DNA from: Eleftheria terrae
Lineage (GTDB): Bacteria > Pseudomonadota > Gammaproteobacteria > Burkholderiales > Burkholderiaceae_C
Length of the DNA stretch: 64,000 nucleotides
Reading direction: 5' to 3'
Assembly (NCBI RefSeq): GCF_030419005.1
Contig: NZ_CP106951.1
Coordinates: 2,232,001-2,296,000 of the forward strand
In this document: piece by piece, positions 1 to 8,778 of the stretch
Layout of the letters: each line of letters starts with the position of its first letter
Position numbering within the stretch: position 1 is the first letter of the stretch
Program-made: the position numbers and the translations under genes
Notes under the pieces: model-generated
Databases searched by the model: none
What the model saw: the letters and a program-made list of their open reading frames with translations, nothing else
Told to the model about the DNA's origin: nothing

Positions 1-11
1 ACCCCTCCATC

Positions 12-1682
12 ATGTTCGGCAATTTCAGGATCGGCACCCGGCTGATCGCCGGCTTCCTGCTGGTCACGGCCATCAGCGCAGGCATCGGATTCATCGGCAT
101 CTCCAATGCCGGCAAGCTCAACGCGATGGCCGACCGGCTGTACGGCACCGAATTGCTCGGCCTGTCGTATGTCAAGGAGGCCAACATCAACCTCATCTAT
201 GTGGCGCGTGCGCGGGCCGAGTACATGCTTGCCACCACCCAGGAGCAGCGCGACAAGCAGCTCTCCATCATGGAGAAGAGCAGCACCACGATGAAGGACT
301 ACTTGGAGAAAGCCAAGCCGCTCTTCTACACCGAGGAAGCCAAGCGCAACTTCGCCTCCATCGCCAGCACGGCGGACGAATACGACCGCCTGCTGCGCGA
401 GACCAAGGCCATGGTGGCCACCACCAAGCTGCAGGAGCGCGACAGCGCACTGGCCGCCCTGCTGGGCCGCCTGGCCGAGACCAACGGCCGGCTCGACACG
501 CTGATGACGGAGCTGAGCGAGCGCAAGGAAGCCAACGCCCGGCAGGCCTCGCAGGACGCGACCGAGGTCTACCAGGCCAGCCGCTCGGCCATGCTGACCG
601 CCATCGGCATCGGCGTGCTGCTGGGCGTTGCGCTCGGCTTCCTGATCAGCCGCAGCGTGACGCGCCCCCTGCGCCGCGCGGTGGAAGTGGCCAACCGCCT
701 GGCCGCCGGTGACCTGACCGTGCAGGTCGAGGCCACCAGCCGCGACGAGACCGGCCAGCTGCTGCAGTCGATGCAGCACATGATCACCAAGCTCTCCCAG
801 GTGGTGAGCGAGGTCAACAGCGGCGCCGAAGCACTGGCCGGTGCCTCGGAGGAAGTCAGCGCCACCGCGCAGGCTCTCTCGCAGGCCGCCAGCGAGCAGG
901 CCGCCGGCGTCGAGCAGACCAGCGCCTCCATCGAGCAGATGACCGCCTCGATCTCGCAGAACACCGAGAACGCCCGCGTCACCGACGGCATGGCCACCAA
1001 GGCGGCCGGCGAGGCCACCGAGGGCGGCGAAGCCGTCAAGGCCACCGTCAGTGCGATGAAGCAGATCGCGCAGAAGATCGGCATCATCGACGACATTGCC
1101 TACCAGACCAATCTGCTGGCCCTCAATGCCGCCATCGAGGCCGCTCGCGCCGGCGAGCACGGCAAGGGCTTCGCGGTGGTGGCGGCCGAGGTGCGCAAGC
1201 TCGCCGAACGCAGCCAGGTGGCAGCGCAGGAGATTGGCACCGTTGCCAGTGAGAGCGTGGAGCTGGCCGAGAAAGCCGGCACGCTGCTCGACGAGATCGT
1301 GCCCAACATCCGCAAGACCTCCGACCTGGTGCAGGAGATCACCGCGGCGAGCGAGGAGCAGTCGTCCGGCGTCGGCCAGATCAACGCCGCCGTCGGCCAG
1401 CTCAGCCAGACCACCCAGCAGAACGCCTCCAGCTCCGAGCAGCTGGCCGCCACCGCCGAGGAGATGAGCAGCCAGGCAGAGCAGCTGCAGCAGAGCATGG
1501 CCTTCTTCCGCCTGGCCGGCAGCCAGTCGCGCCCGGCGGCGCAGGCGGCGCAGGCGGCGCCCGCTGCCACAGCGCGCCGCGCTGCGGCAGTGCCGTCCCG
1601 CAAGGGCGGCCTGGGCCTGCGCGCACCGGCCCTGGCCACCGCTGGCGATGGCCCCGACGAATCGCAGTTCGTCCGGTTCTGA
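12..1682 (+). CDS. methyl-accepting chemotaxis protein
   Basis: Inner-membrane chemoreceptor that passes periplasmic ligand signals to the CheA-CheW array. One membrane segment lies at about residues 11-31, a roughly 160-residue helical periplasmic domain (four-helix-bundle type) follows, a second membrane segment lies at about 192-213, then a HAMP domain (about 214-268) and a long helical signalling domain. The highly conserved hairpin tip ([20 protein letters not shown]) is at about 362-382. The C-terminus is a variable Ala/Pro/Arg linker ending in ESQFVRF. It does not end in the NWETF-type pentapeptide that tethers CheR and CheB in enteric receptors. It is the first visible gene of a chemotaxis operon, with cheW starting 17 bp downstream. 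The ligand cannot be told. The upstream region lies outside the window. Confidence 0.95.
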   Translation: MFGNFRIGTRLIAGFLLVTAISAGIGFIGISNAGKLNAMADRLYGTELLGLSYVKEANINLIYVARARAEYMLATTQEQRDKQLSIMEKSSTTMKDYLEKAKPLFYTEEAKRNFASIASTADEYDRLLRETKAMVATTKLQERDSALAALLGRLAETNGRLDTLMTELSERKEANARQASQDATEVYQASRSAMLTAIGIGVLLGVALGFLISRSVTRPLRRAVEVANRLAAGDLTVQVEATSRDETGQLLQSMQHMITKLSQVVSEVNSGAEALAGASEEVSATAQALSQAASEQAAGVEQTSASIEQMTASISQNTENARVTDGMATKAAGEATEGGEAVKATVSAMKQIAQKIGIIDDIAYQTNLLALNAAIEAARAGEHGKGFAVVAAEVRKLAERSQVAAQEIGTVASESVELAEKAGTLLDEIVPNIRKTSDLVQEITAASEEQSSGVGQINAAVGQLSQTTQQNASSSEQLAATAEEMSSQAEQLQQSMAFFRLAGSQSRPAAQAAQAAPAATARRAAAVPSRKGGLGLRAPALATAGDGPDESQFVRF

Positions 1683-1698
1683 GCGGAGGCCTGACGTG

Positions 1699-2229
1699 AT
1701 GAACCCGTCCGAGCGCCGCGCCGCCCTGCCCCAGGAGCCGACGCAGTACCTCACCTTCATGCTGGCCGGCGAGGCGTTTGCCCTCGGCATCCTCGCAATC
1801 AAGGAGATCATCGAGTACCACAGCCTGACGACGGTGCCGATGATGCCGGAGTGCGTGCGCGGCGTCATCAACCTGCGCGGTGCCGTGGTGCCGGTGATGG
1901 ACCTGCAGGCCCGCTTTGGCCGGCCACCCTCGCCCGTCAGCAAGCGCACTTGCATCGTCATTGTCGAGGTCGCCGCACAACACGCGCAGCAGGACCGCCA
2001 GGTCATCGGCGTGGTGGTCGATGCGGTCAACGAAGTGCTGGAGATCCCGCCGGCCGACATCGAGCCGGCGCCCGCCTTCGGCGCCCGCATTCGCACCGAT
2101 TTCATCCACGGCATGGGCAAGGTGCGCGGCAAGTTCGTGATCCTGCTCGACGTGGACCGGGTGCTGTCCGTCGACGACATCGAGAGCCTGGGCCGGCTGC
2201 CTGCCGATGCGCTGGCCGAAGCGGCCTGA
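1699..2229 (+). CDS. cheW: chemotaxis coupling protein CheW
   Basis: Cytoplasmic adaptor of about 176 residues, the usual CheW length, that couples receptors to the CheA kinase. The sequence shows the CheW fold landmarks: a first strand near YLTFMLAGEAFALGI, the IKEIIEY motif, and the MRGVINLRG-like region (VRGVINLRGAVVPVMDL). The ATG at 1699 is chosen because GGAGG lies 10 bp ahead of it (1685-1689); an in-frame ATG further upstream would overlap the receptor gene. It lies between the receptor and cheR in one operon. Confidence 0.95.
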   Translation: MNPSERRAALPQEPTQYLTFMLAGEAFALGILAIKEIIEYHSLTTVPMMPECVRGVINLRGAVVPVMDLQARFGRPPSPVSKRTCIVIVEVAAQHAQQDRQVIGVVVDAVNEVLEIPPADIEPAPAFGARIRTDFIHGMGKVRGKFVILLDVDRVLSVDDIESLGRLPADALAEAA

Positions 2230-2266
2230 GCCGGCCCGCTTTTCACTGCAGGCAAGGAGCGCTGTC

Positions 2267-3067
2267 GTGCACGCACTGTCAGACCAGGAATTCAGCCGCT
2301 TCCAGCGCTTCATCTTCGAGCAGGCCGGCATCACGATGTCGCTTGGGAAGAAGGCGCTGGTGTCCGGCCGGCTGGCCAAGCGCCTGCAGGCGCGCCAGCT
2401 CGACAGCTTCGGCGCCTACTTCGAGCTGCTGGCCAGCGGGGAGGCGGACGACGAGGTGCAGACGGCAGTCGACCTGCTGACCACCAACGAGACCTACTTC
2501 TTCCGCGAGCCCAAGCACTTCGAGCTGCTGCGCCAGATGGCCAGCCGGGCGGCCGCCGAGGGCCGTGCGCTGCGGGTCTGGAGCGCCGCGAGCTCCAGCG
2601 GCGAGGAGGCCTACAGCATCGCCATGGTGCTGGCCGACTGCATGGGCAGCCGGGCCTGGGAGGTGATGGGCTCCGACATCAGCAGCCGGGTGCTGCAGCG
2701 CGCCCGCACCGGCCACTACCCGATGGAGCGCGCCCGCCACATCCCGCCGGCCTACCTCAAGCGCTTCTGCCTGCGGGGCGTCGGCCCCCAGGACGGCACC
2801 CTGCTGGTCACGCGCGAGCTGCGCAGCCGCGTGCAGTTCCTGCAAGTCAACCTGAACCAGGCCCTGCCTCAGCTGGGCCCGTTCGACCTGGTCTTCCTGC
2901 GCAACGTGATGATCTACTTCAACGGCACCACCAAGCGCGAGGTGGCCACCCGGGTGCTGTCGGCGCTGCGGCCCGGCGGGCACCTGTGCATCGGGCACTC
3001 CGAAAGCCTGTCGGGCGTGGTGGACAACGTGCAGCAGGTGGCTCCCTCGATCTACCGCAAGCTATGA
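2267..3067 (+). CDS. cheR: chemotaxis glutamate methyltransferase CheR
   Basis: S-adenosylmethionine-dependent methyltransferase of about 266 residues that methylates glutamates on chemoreceptors for adaptation. It has an N-terminal all-alpha domain (about 1-75) followed by a Rossmann methyltransferase domain. The SAM-binding stretch [15 protein letters not shown] is near residues 103-117 and the NVMIYF motif near 215. A GTG start at 2267 is preferred because AAGGAGC lies just upstream (2254-2260) and the translation then begins with the expected VHALSDQEF helix. The stop overlaps the cheB start by 4 bp (ATGA), indicating translational coupling. Confidence 0.95.
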   Translation: MHALSDQEFSRFQRFIFEQAGITMSLGKKALVSGRLAKRLQARQLDSFGAYFELLASGEADDEVQTAVDLLTTNETYFFREPKHFELLRQMASRAAAEGRALRVWSAASSSGEEAYSIAMVLADCMGSRAWEVMGSDISSRVLQRARTGHYPMERARHIPPAYLKRFCLRGVGPQDGTLLVTRELRSRVQFLQVNLNQALPQLGPFDLVFLRNVMIYFNGTTKREVATRVLSALRPGGHLCIGHSESLSGVVDNVQQVAPSIYRKL

Positions 3068-4125
3068 AGCCCATTCAGGTCATGGTGGTCGACGATTCGG
3101 CGGTGGTGCGCCAGGTGCTGTCGGCCCTGCTCGATGCAGCCCCCGGCATCGAGGTCTGCAGCGCGGTCTCGGACCCGCTGCTGGCGATCGAGCGGCTGAA
3201 GGCCGGTTGGCCCGACGTGATCGTGCTGGACGTGGAGATGCCGCGCATGGACGGCATCAGCTTCCTGCGCCGCATCATGCAGGAGCGGCCGACGCCGGTG
3301 GTGATCTGCTCCACCCTCACCGAGAAGGGCGCCAAGACCACCATGGACGCACTGGCCGCCGGCGCGGTGGCCATCGTCACCAAGCCCCGCCTGGGCCTGA
3401 AGCAGTTCCTGAGCGAGTCCGGCGAGCAGCTGGTCGCCACCGTGCGTGCGGCGGCCCGCGCCAATGTGCGGCGCCTGGCCGTCCGCGAAGGCCCCAGCAC
3501 CGCCAAGCTCAGCGCCGATGCAGTGCTGCCCGCCGCCACCGGCCGGCCGCTGGCCCAGACCACCGAGCGTGTGGTGGCCATCGGCACCTCCACCGGCGGC
3601 ACCCAGGCGCTGGAGGAGGTGCTGACGGCGCTGCCGCGCGTGAGCCCGGGCCTGGTCATCGTGCAGCACATGCCGGAGAAATTCACCGCCGCCTTTGCGG
3701 CGCGGCTCGACGCGCTCTGCGAGATCGCCGTCAAGGAAGCCCAGCCCAACGACCGCGTGCTGCCTGGACGGGCGTTGATCGCCCCTGGCGGGCGGCACCT
3801 GGTGCTGCGCCGCAACGGCGCGCAGTACGCGGTGGACGTGGTGGACGGGCCGCCGGTGAACCGGCACCGGCCCTCGGTGGACGTGTTGTTCCGCTCGGCC
3901 GCCAAGGCTGCCGGCGCCAATGCGCTGGGCATCATCATGACCGGCATGGGCGACGACGGCGCCGCCGGCCTGCTGGAGATGCGCCAGGCCGGCGCCCGCA
4001 CGCTGGCGCAGGACGAGCGCAGCTGTGTCGTGTACGGCATGCCGAAGGAGGCCGTGCGCCGCGGCGCGGTGGAGCGCAGCGTGCCGCTGGAGGCCGTCGC
4101 GCGCGAGATCCTGCAGTTCGGCTGA
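3064..4125 (+). CDS. cheB: chemotaxis protein-glutamate methylesterase CheB
   Basis: Response regulator and methylesterase/deamidase of 353 residues that removes receptor methyl groups. The N-terminal receiver domain (about 1-120) carries the phospho-acceptor Asp56 in [11 protein letters not shown]. The C-terminal catalytic domain (about 165-353) shows the triad: Ser176 in GTSTGGT, His202 in VQHMP and Asp298 in TGMGDDG. The ATG overlaps the cheR stop. No cheD, cheY or cheA follows within the window; the operon ends here against a convergent hydrolase gene only 18 bp away. Confidence 0.95.
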   Translation: MKPIQVMVVDDSAVVRQVLSALLDAAPGIEVCSAVSDPLLAIERLKAGWPDVIVLDVEMPRMDGISFLRRIMQERPTPVVICSTLTEKGAKTTMDALAAGAVAIVTKPRLGLKQFLSESGEQLVATVRAAARANVRRLAVREGPSTAKLSADAVLPAATGRPLAQTTERVVAIGTSTGGTQALEEVLTALPRVSPGLVIVQHMPEKFTAAFAARLDALCEIAVKEAQPNDRVLPGRALIAPGGRHLVLRRNGAQYAVDVVDGPPVNRHRPSVDVLFRSAAKAAGANALGIIMTGMGDDGAAGLLEMRQAGARTLAQDERSCVVYGMPKEAVRRGAVERSVPLEAVAREILQFG

Positions 4126-4143
4126 GACCTGCGCGGGCCTCGT

Positions 4144-5040
4144 TCAGCGCCCGCCGAAATGCTCGCGCAGCGCATCGGCCACCAGGGCCGGTTGCTCGTG
4201 GATGATCCAGTGGCCGGCACCGGGCACGCGCTGCAGCCGCATCTGCGGCACATAGGCGTCCAGGCCATCGAGCAGCGCAGGCGGCAGCGCGACATCGGCC
4301 TCGCCCCACACCACCAGCGTGGGCACACGCACCGTCACCTGGGCCGGATCGAGCACAAGCTGGGACAAGGCAGCGTCTTCGGACGTTGCCGGCCGCAGCG
4401 GCGAGGCGCGGTAGTAGTTCAGCGGACCGCTCAGCCCTGCCCGCCAGACCTCGCGATACTGCTGGCGCAGCGCCTCGGTCAGCCAGGGCGCGCCGCCGGG
4501 TGGCGCCCCGAAAAACGGCCACAGCCGCGCGAAGTCGTTCTCCGCCAGCAAGGCCTCGGCATCCGGCCGGCACAAGAAGTTCATGTAGGCGCTGGCCTGC
4601 TGCTGCGCCGGGTTGTGCCTCAGCTCACGCAGGAAGGTCGCGGGATGCGGGGAATTGATGATGGCCAGCCGCCACAGCAGCTGCGGATGCTGCGCCGCCA
4701 GGTTCCAGGCGAGTGCGCCGCCCCAGTCGTGGGCCACCAGGCCACTGACCGGTGCGCCCAGCGCATCGATCAGCGCCGCGATGTCCTGTACCAGGTGACG
4801 CGCGCGGTAGGCCGAGACTTCCGCCGGGCTGGACGACGGCGCATAGCCGCGCAGGTTCGGCGCCACACAGCGAAACTGCCCGCCCAGCAGGCCCATCACC
4901 TCGTCCCAGGCAAAGGCGGCCTCGGGGAAGCCGTGCAACAACAGCAGCACCGGCGCCTGCGGGGGGCCGGCAGCACGGCAGGACAGCCGGATGCCGTGCG
5001 GCAGCTCGACGCAGAAGGTCTCGATGGGAGTGGCTGTCAT
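4144..5040 (-). CDS. alpha/beta hydrolase, epoxide hydrolase/dehalogenase-like
   Basis: Soluble alpha/beta hydrolase of 298 residues. The oxyanion motif HGFPE is at 36-40 and the nucleophile elbow reads AHDWGG, giving Asp105 as nucleophile. An Asp nucleophile is typical of soluble epoxide hydrolases and haloalkane/haloacetate dehalogenases, not of serine esterases. A later Asp/Glu (WGEADVALP) and the His of GAGHWI complete a plausible triad. The substrate is not identifiable. It lies downstream of engB on the same strand with a 58-bp gap, so it may or may not be co-transcribed. Confidence 0.85.
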   Translation of the reverse strand: MTATPIETFCVELPHGIRLSCRAAGPPQAPVLLLLHGFPEAAFAWDEVMGLLGGQFRCVAPNLRGYAPSSSPAEVSAYRARHLVQDIAALIDALGAPVSGLVAHDWGGALAWNLAAQHPQLLWRLAIINSPHPATFLRELRHNPAQQQASAYMNFLCRPDAEALLAENDFARLWPFFGAPPGGAPWLTEALRQQYREVWRAGLSGPLNYYRASPLRPATSEDAALSQLVLDPAQVTVRVPTLVVWGEADVALPPALLDGLDAYVPQMRLQRVPGAGHWIIHEQPALVADALREHFGGR

Positions 5041-5098
5041 CGGCGGGCTCCGGTCTGGCAGACCCGCCGAGTATCGGTGTGCCCTGGCGGGCGCGGCG

Positions 5099-5848
5099 TC
5101 ACGTAGGCGACGCTTCGGGCGGCGTGGCGCCGGCCGCTGGCTCGCCTGCGGCCGGATGGGTCCAGCCGTACAGCAGCGTCGCCAGGTCGTCCAGGCCGGT
5201 CTTGTTCAGGGCCGAGAACAAGGTGATGCCCACGTCGGACTCGTCGGTGACGAACTCGCGAAGCGCCTCCTGCGCATCGCGAAGGGCCTGGCCCTGCTCC
5301 TTGCGGTTGAGTTTGTCGGCCTTGGTCAGCACCAGCAGCAGCTTGACCTGCCCGGTGCTCACCCGCGGCGCGACGAACTGCAGCAGCTGGTGGTCGAGGT
5401 CCTTGATGCCGTGGCGCGGGTCGGCCAGCAGCACCACGCCGCTCAGGCTGCGGCGCACCTCGAGGTAGTTGGCCATCACTTCCTGCCAGCGCAGCTTGGC
5501 GGAGCGCTCCACGGCTGCGTAGCCGTAGCCCGGCAGGTCGGCGAACACCGCGTCGGCCTGGGCCTTCGGGCCCAGCTCGAACAGGTTGATGTGCTGCGTG
5601 CGGCCGGGCGTCTTGGACGCATAGGCCAGCTGGCGCTTCTGCGTCAGCGTATTGATGGCGGTCGATTTGCCGGCGTTGGACCGGCCAACGAAGGCGATCT
5701 CCGGCAACTCGTGCTGCGGCAGCTGGTCCAGCTTGCTCGCAGTGGTCAGGAAGCGCGCGGTGTGGGCCCATCCCAGCGCGATCTTGGCCTGTGGATCGGC
5801 CGTCTGGCGGGCGGAAACGGGGGCACCGGTGTGTTTTGAGTCGGACAT
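5099..5848 (-). CDS. engB: ribosome biogenesis GTP-binding protein EngB (YihA/YsxC)
   Basis: Small TRAFAC-class GTPase required for assembly of the large ribosomal subunit. The G1 motif GRSNAGKST, G3 motif DLPGYG, G4 TKAD and a C-terminal SAL motif are all visible in order. The N-terminus has about 40 extra residues compared with the E. coli protein. The ATG at 5848 is taken; a second in-frame ATG four codons upstream (5860) is possible, and neither has a clear ribosome-binding site. It is divergent from the cytochrome c4 gene, an arrangement common in beta- and gammaproteobacteria. Confidence 0.93.
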   Translation of the reverse strand: MSDSKHTGAPVSARQTADPQAKIALGWAHTARFLTTASKLDQLPQHELPEIAFVGRSNAGKSTAINTLTQKRQLAYASKTPGRTQHINLFELGPKAQADAVFADLPGYGYAAVERSAKLRWQEVMANYLEVRRSLSGVVLLADPRHGIKDLDHQLLQFVAPRVSTGQVKLLLVLTKADKLNRKEQGQALRDAQEALREFVTDESDVGITLFSALNKTGLDDLATLLYGWTHPAAGEPAAGATPPEASPT

Positions 5849-5859
5849 CGTGGAGCGCA

Positions 5860-5868
5860 TTGTAAAAT
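5860..5868 (+). promoter_or_regulatory. candidate -10 region for cytochrome c4 gene
   Basis: The sequence TTGTAAAAT sits in the short engB-cytochrome divergent region, about 40 bp before the cytochrome start, and resembles an extended -10 element. A TTGAGT at 5836-5841 could be the -35 if TTGTAA (18-bp spacing) is used. The call rests on position and similarity alone. Confidence 0.35.
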
Positions 5869-5907
5869 CCCGCGGTTTTGCATTCCGCCCACAAATCCCT
5901 CCACGTC

Positions 5908-6519
5908 ATGAAAACGATCGTTTCCCTGCTGCTGGCTGCATTTGCAGCGGTACCTGCCGTGGCGGCTGACGCCCCGGCCAAGCCCGATCTCGCCAAGGGC
6001 GAGGCCATTGCCACCCAGGTCTGCGCAGCCTGCCATGCGGCGGACGGCTCCCGGGGCAGCCCGGCCAATCCCATCCTGCAAGGCCAGCACCCCGAGTACC
6101 TGGTGAAGCAGCTGACGGAGTTCAAGGCCGGCAAGCGCAAGAACCCGGTGATGCAGGGCTTCGCTTCGGCGCTGAGCGAGGCGGACATGAAGAACGTCGC
6201 GGCCTTCTACGGCCAGAAGCACGCCAAGCCGGGCTTCGCGAAGCAGAAGGACCTGGTCGCGCTGGGCGAGAAGATCTACCGCGGCGGCATCGCGGACAAG
6301 CAGGTGCCGGCCTGCGCGGCCTGCCACGGCCCGGCCGGCAGCGGCATCCCGTCGCAGTACCCGCGCCTGGGTGGCCAGCATTCCGACTACACCCTGGCCC
6401 AGCTGAACGCCTTCCGAGCCGGTGGCCGGACCAACAACGCGCAGATGACTGCGATCGCCTCCAAGATGTCGGATCGCGAGATCCAGGCGGTGGCCGACTA
6501 CATCGCCGGCCTGCACTGA
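5908..6519 (+). CDS. dihaem cytochrome c4
   Basis: Periplasmic or membrane-associated electron carrier of 203 residues, usually donating electrons to terminal oxidases. A signal peptide occupies about residues 1-20 (cleavage after AVAA). Two class I haem sites are visible, C39-A-A-C42-H43 and C136-A-A-C139-H140, each within one half of a duplicated cytochrome fold. The axial Met ligands are probably in NPVMQGFA and AQMTAIAS. The ATG at 5908 is chosen because it begins the signal peptide. The resB-ccsB maturation genes follow after a strong terminator, so it is functionally but not transcriptionally linked to them. Confidence 0.93.
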   Translation: MKTIVSLLLAAFAAVPAVAADAPAKPDLAKGEAIATQVCAACHAADGSRGSPANPILQGQHPEYLVKQLTEFKAGKRKNPVMQGFASALSEADMKNVAAFYGQKHAKPGFAKQKDLVALGEKIYRGGIADKQVPACAACHGPAGSGIPSQYPRLGGQHSDYTLAQLNAFRAGGRTNNAQMTAIASKMSDREIQAVADYIAGLH

Positions 6520-6556
6520 TCCCCGGCCGCCGCGCGGCCAGGCTCACGAACCACGA

Positions 6557-6590
6557 AAAAGGCGGGCCCCGGGAGGGATGCCCGCCTTTT
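6557..6590 (+). terminator. Rho-independent terminator after cytochrome c4
   Basis: An 11-bp perfect stem (AAAAGGCGGGC / GCCCGCCTTTT) with a 12-nt loop lies 37 bp after the cytochrome stop. It ends in a T run on the plus strand and, by symmetry, could also act on the minus strand. Confidence 0.85.
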
Positions 6591-6637
6591 GCATTGCGGC
6601 TTTGACGGATCACCAGGTCCGGCCGGGGCCGCCGCTC

Positions 6638-6643
6638 GATAAT
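6638..6643 (+). promoter_or_regulatory. candidate -10 box for resB-ccsB
   Basis: GATAAT lies 8 bp before the resB ATG, so transcription from it would start at or within about 2 bp of the start codon, giving a leaderless message. No ribosome-binding site is seen ahead of the ATG, which agrees with this. No convincing -35 is visible at the normal spacing. Confidence 0.4.
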
Positions 6644-6651
6644 CTGCACCC

Positions 6652-8778
6652 ATGTCCGCCCCCACCACCGGTCTTGAGGTCCGATCCGGATCCCGCGCGC
6701 TGCGCGAAGCCGTCGAGCTGCTCTCGTCGATGCGCTTCGCCATCTCCCTGCTGACGGTGATCTGCATCGCTTCGGTGATCGGCACCGTGGTCCAGCAGCA
6801 CCAGCCCTTCGTCAACTACGTCAACCAGTTCGGCCCCTTCTGGGCGGAGCTGTTCGGCGTGGTGCACCTGTATTCCATCTACAGCGCCTGGTGGTTCCTG
6901 CTGATCCTGGCCTTCCTGGTGATTTCCACCAGCCTGTGCATCGCGCGCAACACGCCCAAGATCCTGCACGACCTGAAGGCCTACAAGGAGCATGTGCGCG
7001 AGCAGAGCCTGCAGGCCTTCCACCACAAGGCCAGCGGCACACTGGCCGAGCATCCCGACCAGGTGCTGGCCCGCATCACCGCCCTGCTGCAGCGCAACCA
7101 GTGGAAGGCCCGGGCCCAGGTGCGCCCGCAAGGCGTGATGGTGGCGGCCAAGAAGGGCGGAGCCAACCGGGTCGGCTACCTGGCGGCGCATTCGGCCATC
7201 GTGCTGATCTGCCTGGGCGGCTTGTTCGACGGCGACCTCATCGTGCGGGCCCAGATGTGGCTGAGCGGCAAGACCCCCTACGCCGGCGGCTCGGTGCTGC
7301 TGCGCGACATCGGCGAGCAGCACAGGCTGAGCCCCGCCAACCCGACCTACCGCGGCAATGTCGAGGTGCCCGAGGGCGCGCGCGCCAACATGGCCATCCT
7401 GCAGCAGTCCGACGGCTTCCTGCTGCAGCCGCTGCCGTTCGACATCGAACTGAAGAAGTTCATCGTCGACTACTACGACACCGGCATGCCGAAGCTGTTC
7501 GCCAGCGAGATCGTGGTGCACGACCACGAGACCGGCCGCGCCGTGACCCACACGGTCAAGGTGAACGAGCCGGCCTTCCATCGCGGCGTCGCCATCTACC
7601 AGTCCAGCTTTGGCGACGGCGGCTCGAAGCTCAAGCTGCTGGCTTACCCGATGCAGGCCGGCGGCAAGCGGTTCGAGGTGGATGGCGAGATCGGCGGCTC
7701 CACCGCGCTGAGCAGCAACACCGACGATAAGCTCACGCTGGAATTCGGTGAACTGCGCGTCATCAACGTCGAGAACCTGGGGGCGCCGCAAGGCAGCGGC
7801 ACCACCGACGTGCGCAAGGTCGACCTGGTGCAGCGCCTCGAGAAACACCTTGGCTCGGGCGCCAAGGCGCCGGGCGACAAGTCGCTACACAACGTCGGCC
7901 CGTCCATCACCTACAAGCTGCGCGACACCAGCGGCCAGGCCCGCGAATACCACAATTACATGCTGCCGGTGGAGCTCGACGGCCAGCGCGTCTTCCTGGC
8001 TGGCCTGCGCGACACGCCGGCCGACGCCTTCCGCTACCTGCGCATACCGGCCGACGACAAGGACAGCGTCGAGACCTGGATGCTGCTGCGCGCCGCACTG
8101 CTGGAGCCGGCACGCCGCGAGGAAGCTGCACGGCGCTTCGCCGCGGTGGCGCTGCCCGACGACAAGCCCGAACTGGCCGACCAGCTCCGCGTCTCGGCCC
8201 AGCGCGCGCTCGACCTCTTTGCAGGCGCCGAGCCGCCGGCGGCGGGCCGGCCCGCGGTGGGCGGCCTGCAGGCCATTGCCGACTACATGGAAGCACGGGT
8301 GCCCGAGCAGGACCGCAACCGCACCTCCGAAGTGATGCTGCGCATCCTCAACGGCTCGCTGTACGAGCTGGTGCAGCTCGCGCGCAGCGCCGCCGGCCTG
8401 CCAGCGCTGCCGTCGGACGAGAAGACCCAGGCCTTCATGATCCAGTCGGTGTTCGCCCTGTCGGAGGCCACGCTCTACCCCGCGCCCATGCTGTTCGAGC
8501 TGAAGGACTTCCAGCAGGTGCAGTCCAGCGTCTTCCAGGTGGCCCGCGCGCCGGGCAAGAAGCTGGTCTACCTGGGCTGCCTGCTGCTGGTGATCGGCGT
8601 GTTCGCGATGCTGTATGTGCGGGAACGCCGGCTCTGGATTTGGCTCCAACCCGAGGCAGGCGGCACGCGGCTGACCGCCGCCCTGTCGTCCACCCGCAAG
8701 ACGCTCGACGTCGATCGCGAATTCGATTCCCTGAAGGCAGCACTGCTGCCCGATTCCCTGGCGCCGGAGGCACCATGA
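6652..8778 (+). CDS. resB: cytochrome c biogenesis protein ResB (Ccs1)
   Basis: Large membrane component (708 residues) of system II cytochrome c maturation, which with CcsB/ResC exports haem and ligates it to apocytochromes in the periplasm. The N-terminus has the ResB start (SSMRFAISLLTVICIASVIG) with a first membrane helix, two further helices by residue about 190, a long periplasmic region (about 210-640), and a final helix near 645-665. The gene overlaps ccsB by 4 bp (ATGA). Its presence explains how the c4 cytochrome is matured; no system I ccm genes are in the window. Confidence 0.94.
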   Translation: MSAPTTGLEVRSGSRALREAVELLSSMRFAISLLTVICIASVIGTVVQQHQPFVNYVNQFGPFWAELFGVVHLYSIYSAWWFLLILAFLVISTSLCIARNTPKILHDLKAYKEHVREQSLQAFHHKASGTLAEHPDQVLARITALLQRNQWKARAQVRPQGVMVAAKKGGANRVGYLAAHSAIVLICLGGLFDGDLIVRAQMWLSGKTPYAGGSVLLRDIGEQHRLSPANPTYRGNVEVPEGARANMAILQQSDGFLLQPLPFDIELKKFIVDYYDTGMPKLFASEIVVHDHETGRAVTHTVKVNEPAFHRGVAIYQSSFGDGGSKLKLLAYPMQAGGKRFEVDGEIGGSTALSSNTDDKLTLEFGELRVINVENLGAPQGSGTTDVRKVDLVQRLEKHLGSGAKAPGDKSLHNVGPSITYKLRDTSGQAREYHNYMLPVELDGQRVFLAGLRDTPADAFRYLRIPADDKDSVETWMLLRAALLEPARREEAARRFAAVALPDDKPELADQLRVSAQRALDLFAGAEPPAAGRPAVGGLQAIADYMEARVPEQDRNRTSEVMLRILNGSLYELVQLARSAAGLPALPSDEKTQAFMIQSVFALSEATLYPAPMLFELKDFQQVQSSVFQVARAPGKKLVYLGCLLLVIGVFAMLYVRERRLWIWLQPEAGGTRLTAALSSTRKTLDVDREFDSLKAALLPDSLAPEAP

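Noticed and set aside
5041..5069. CGGCGGG/CCCGCCG pair as an engB terminator
   Set aside because: Seven-bp stem with a 15-nt loop, no T run, and overlapping the next gene's ribosome-binding region.
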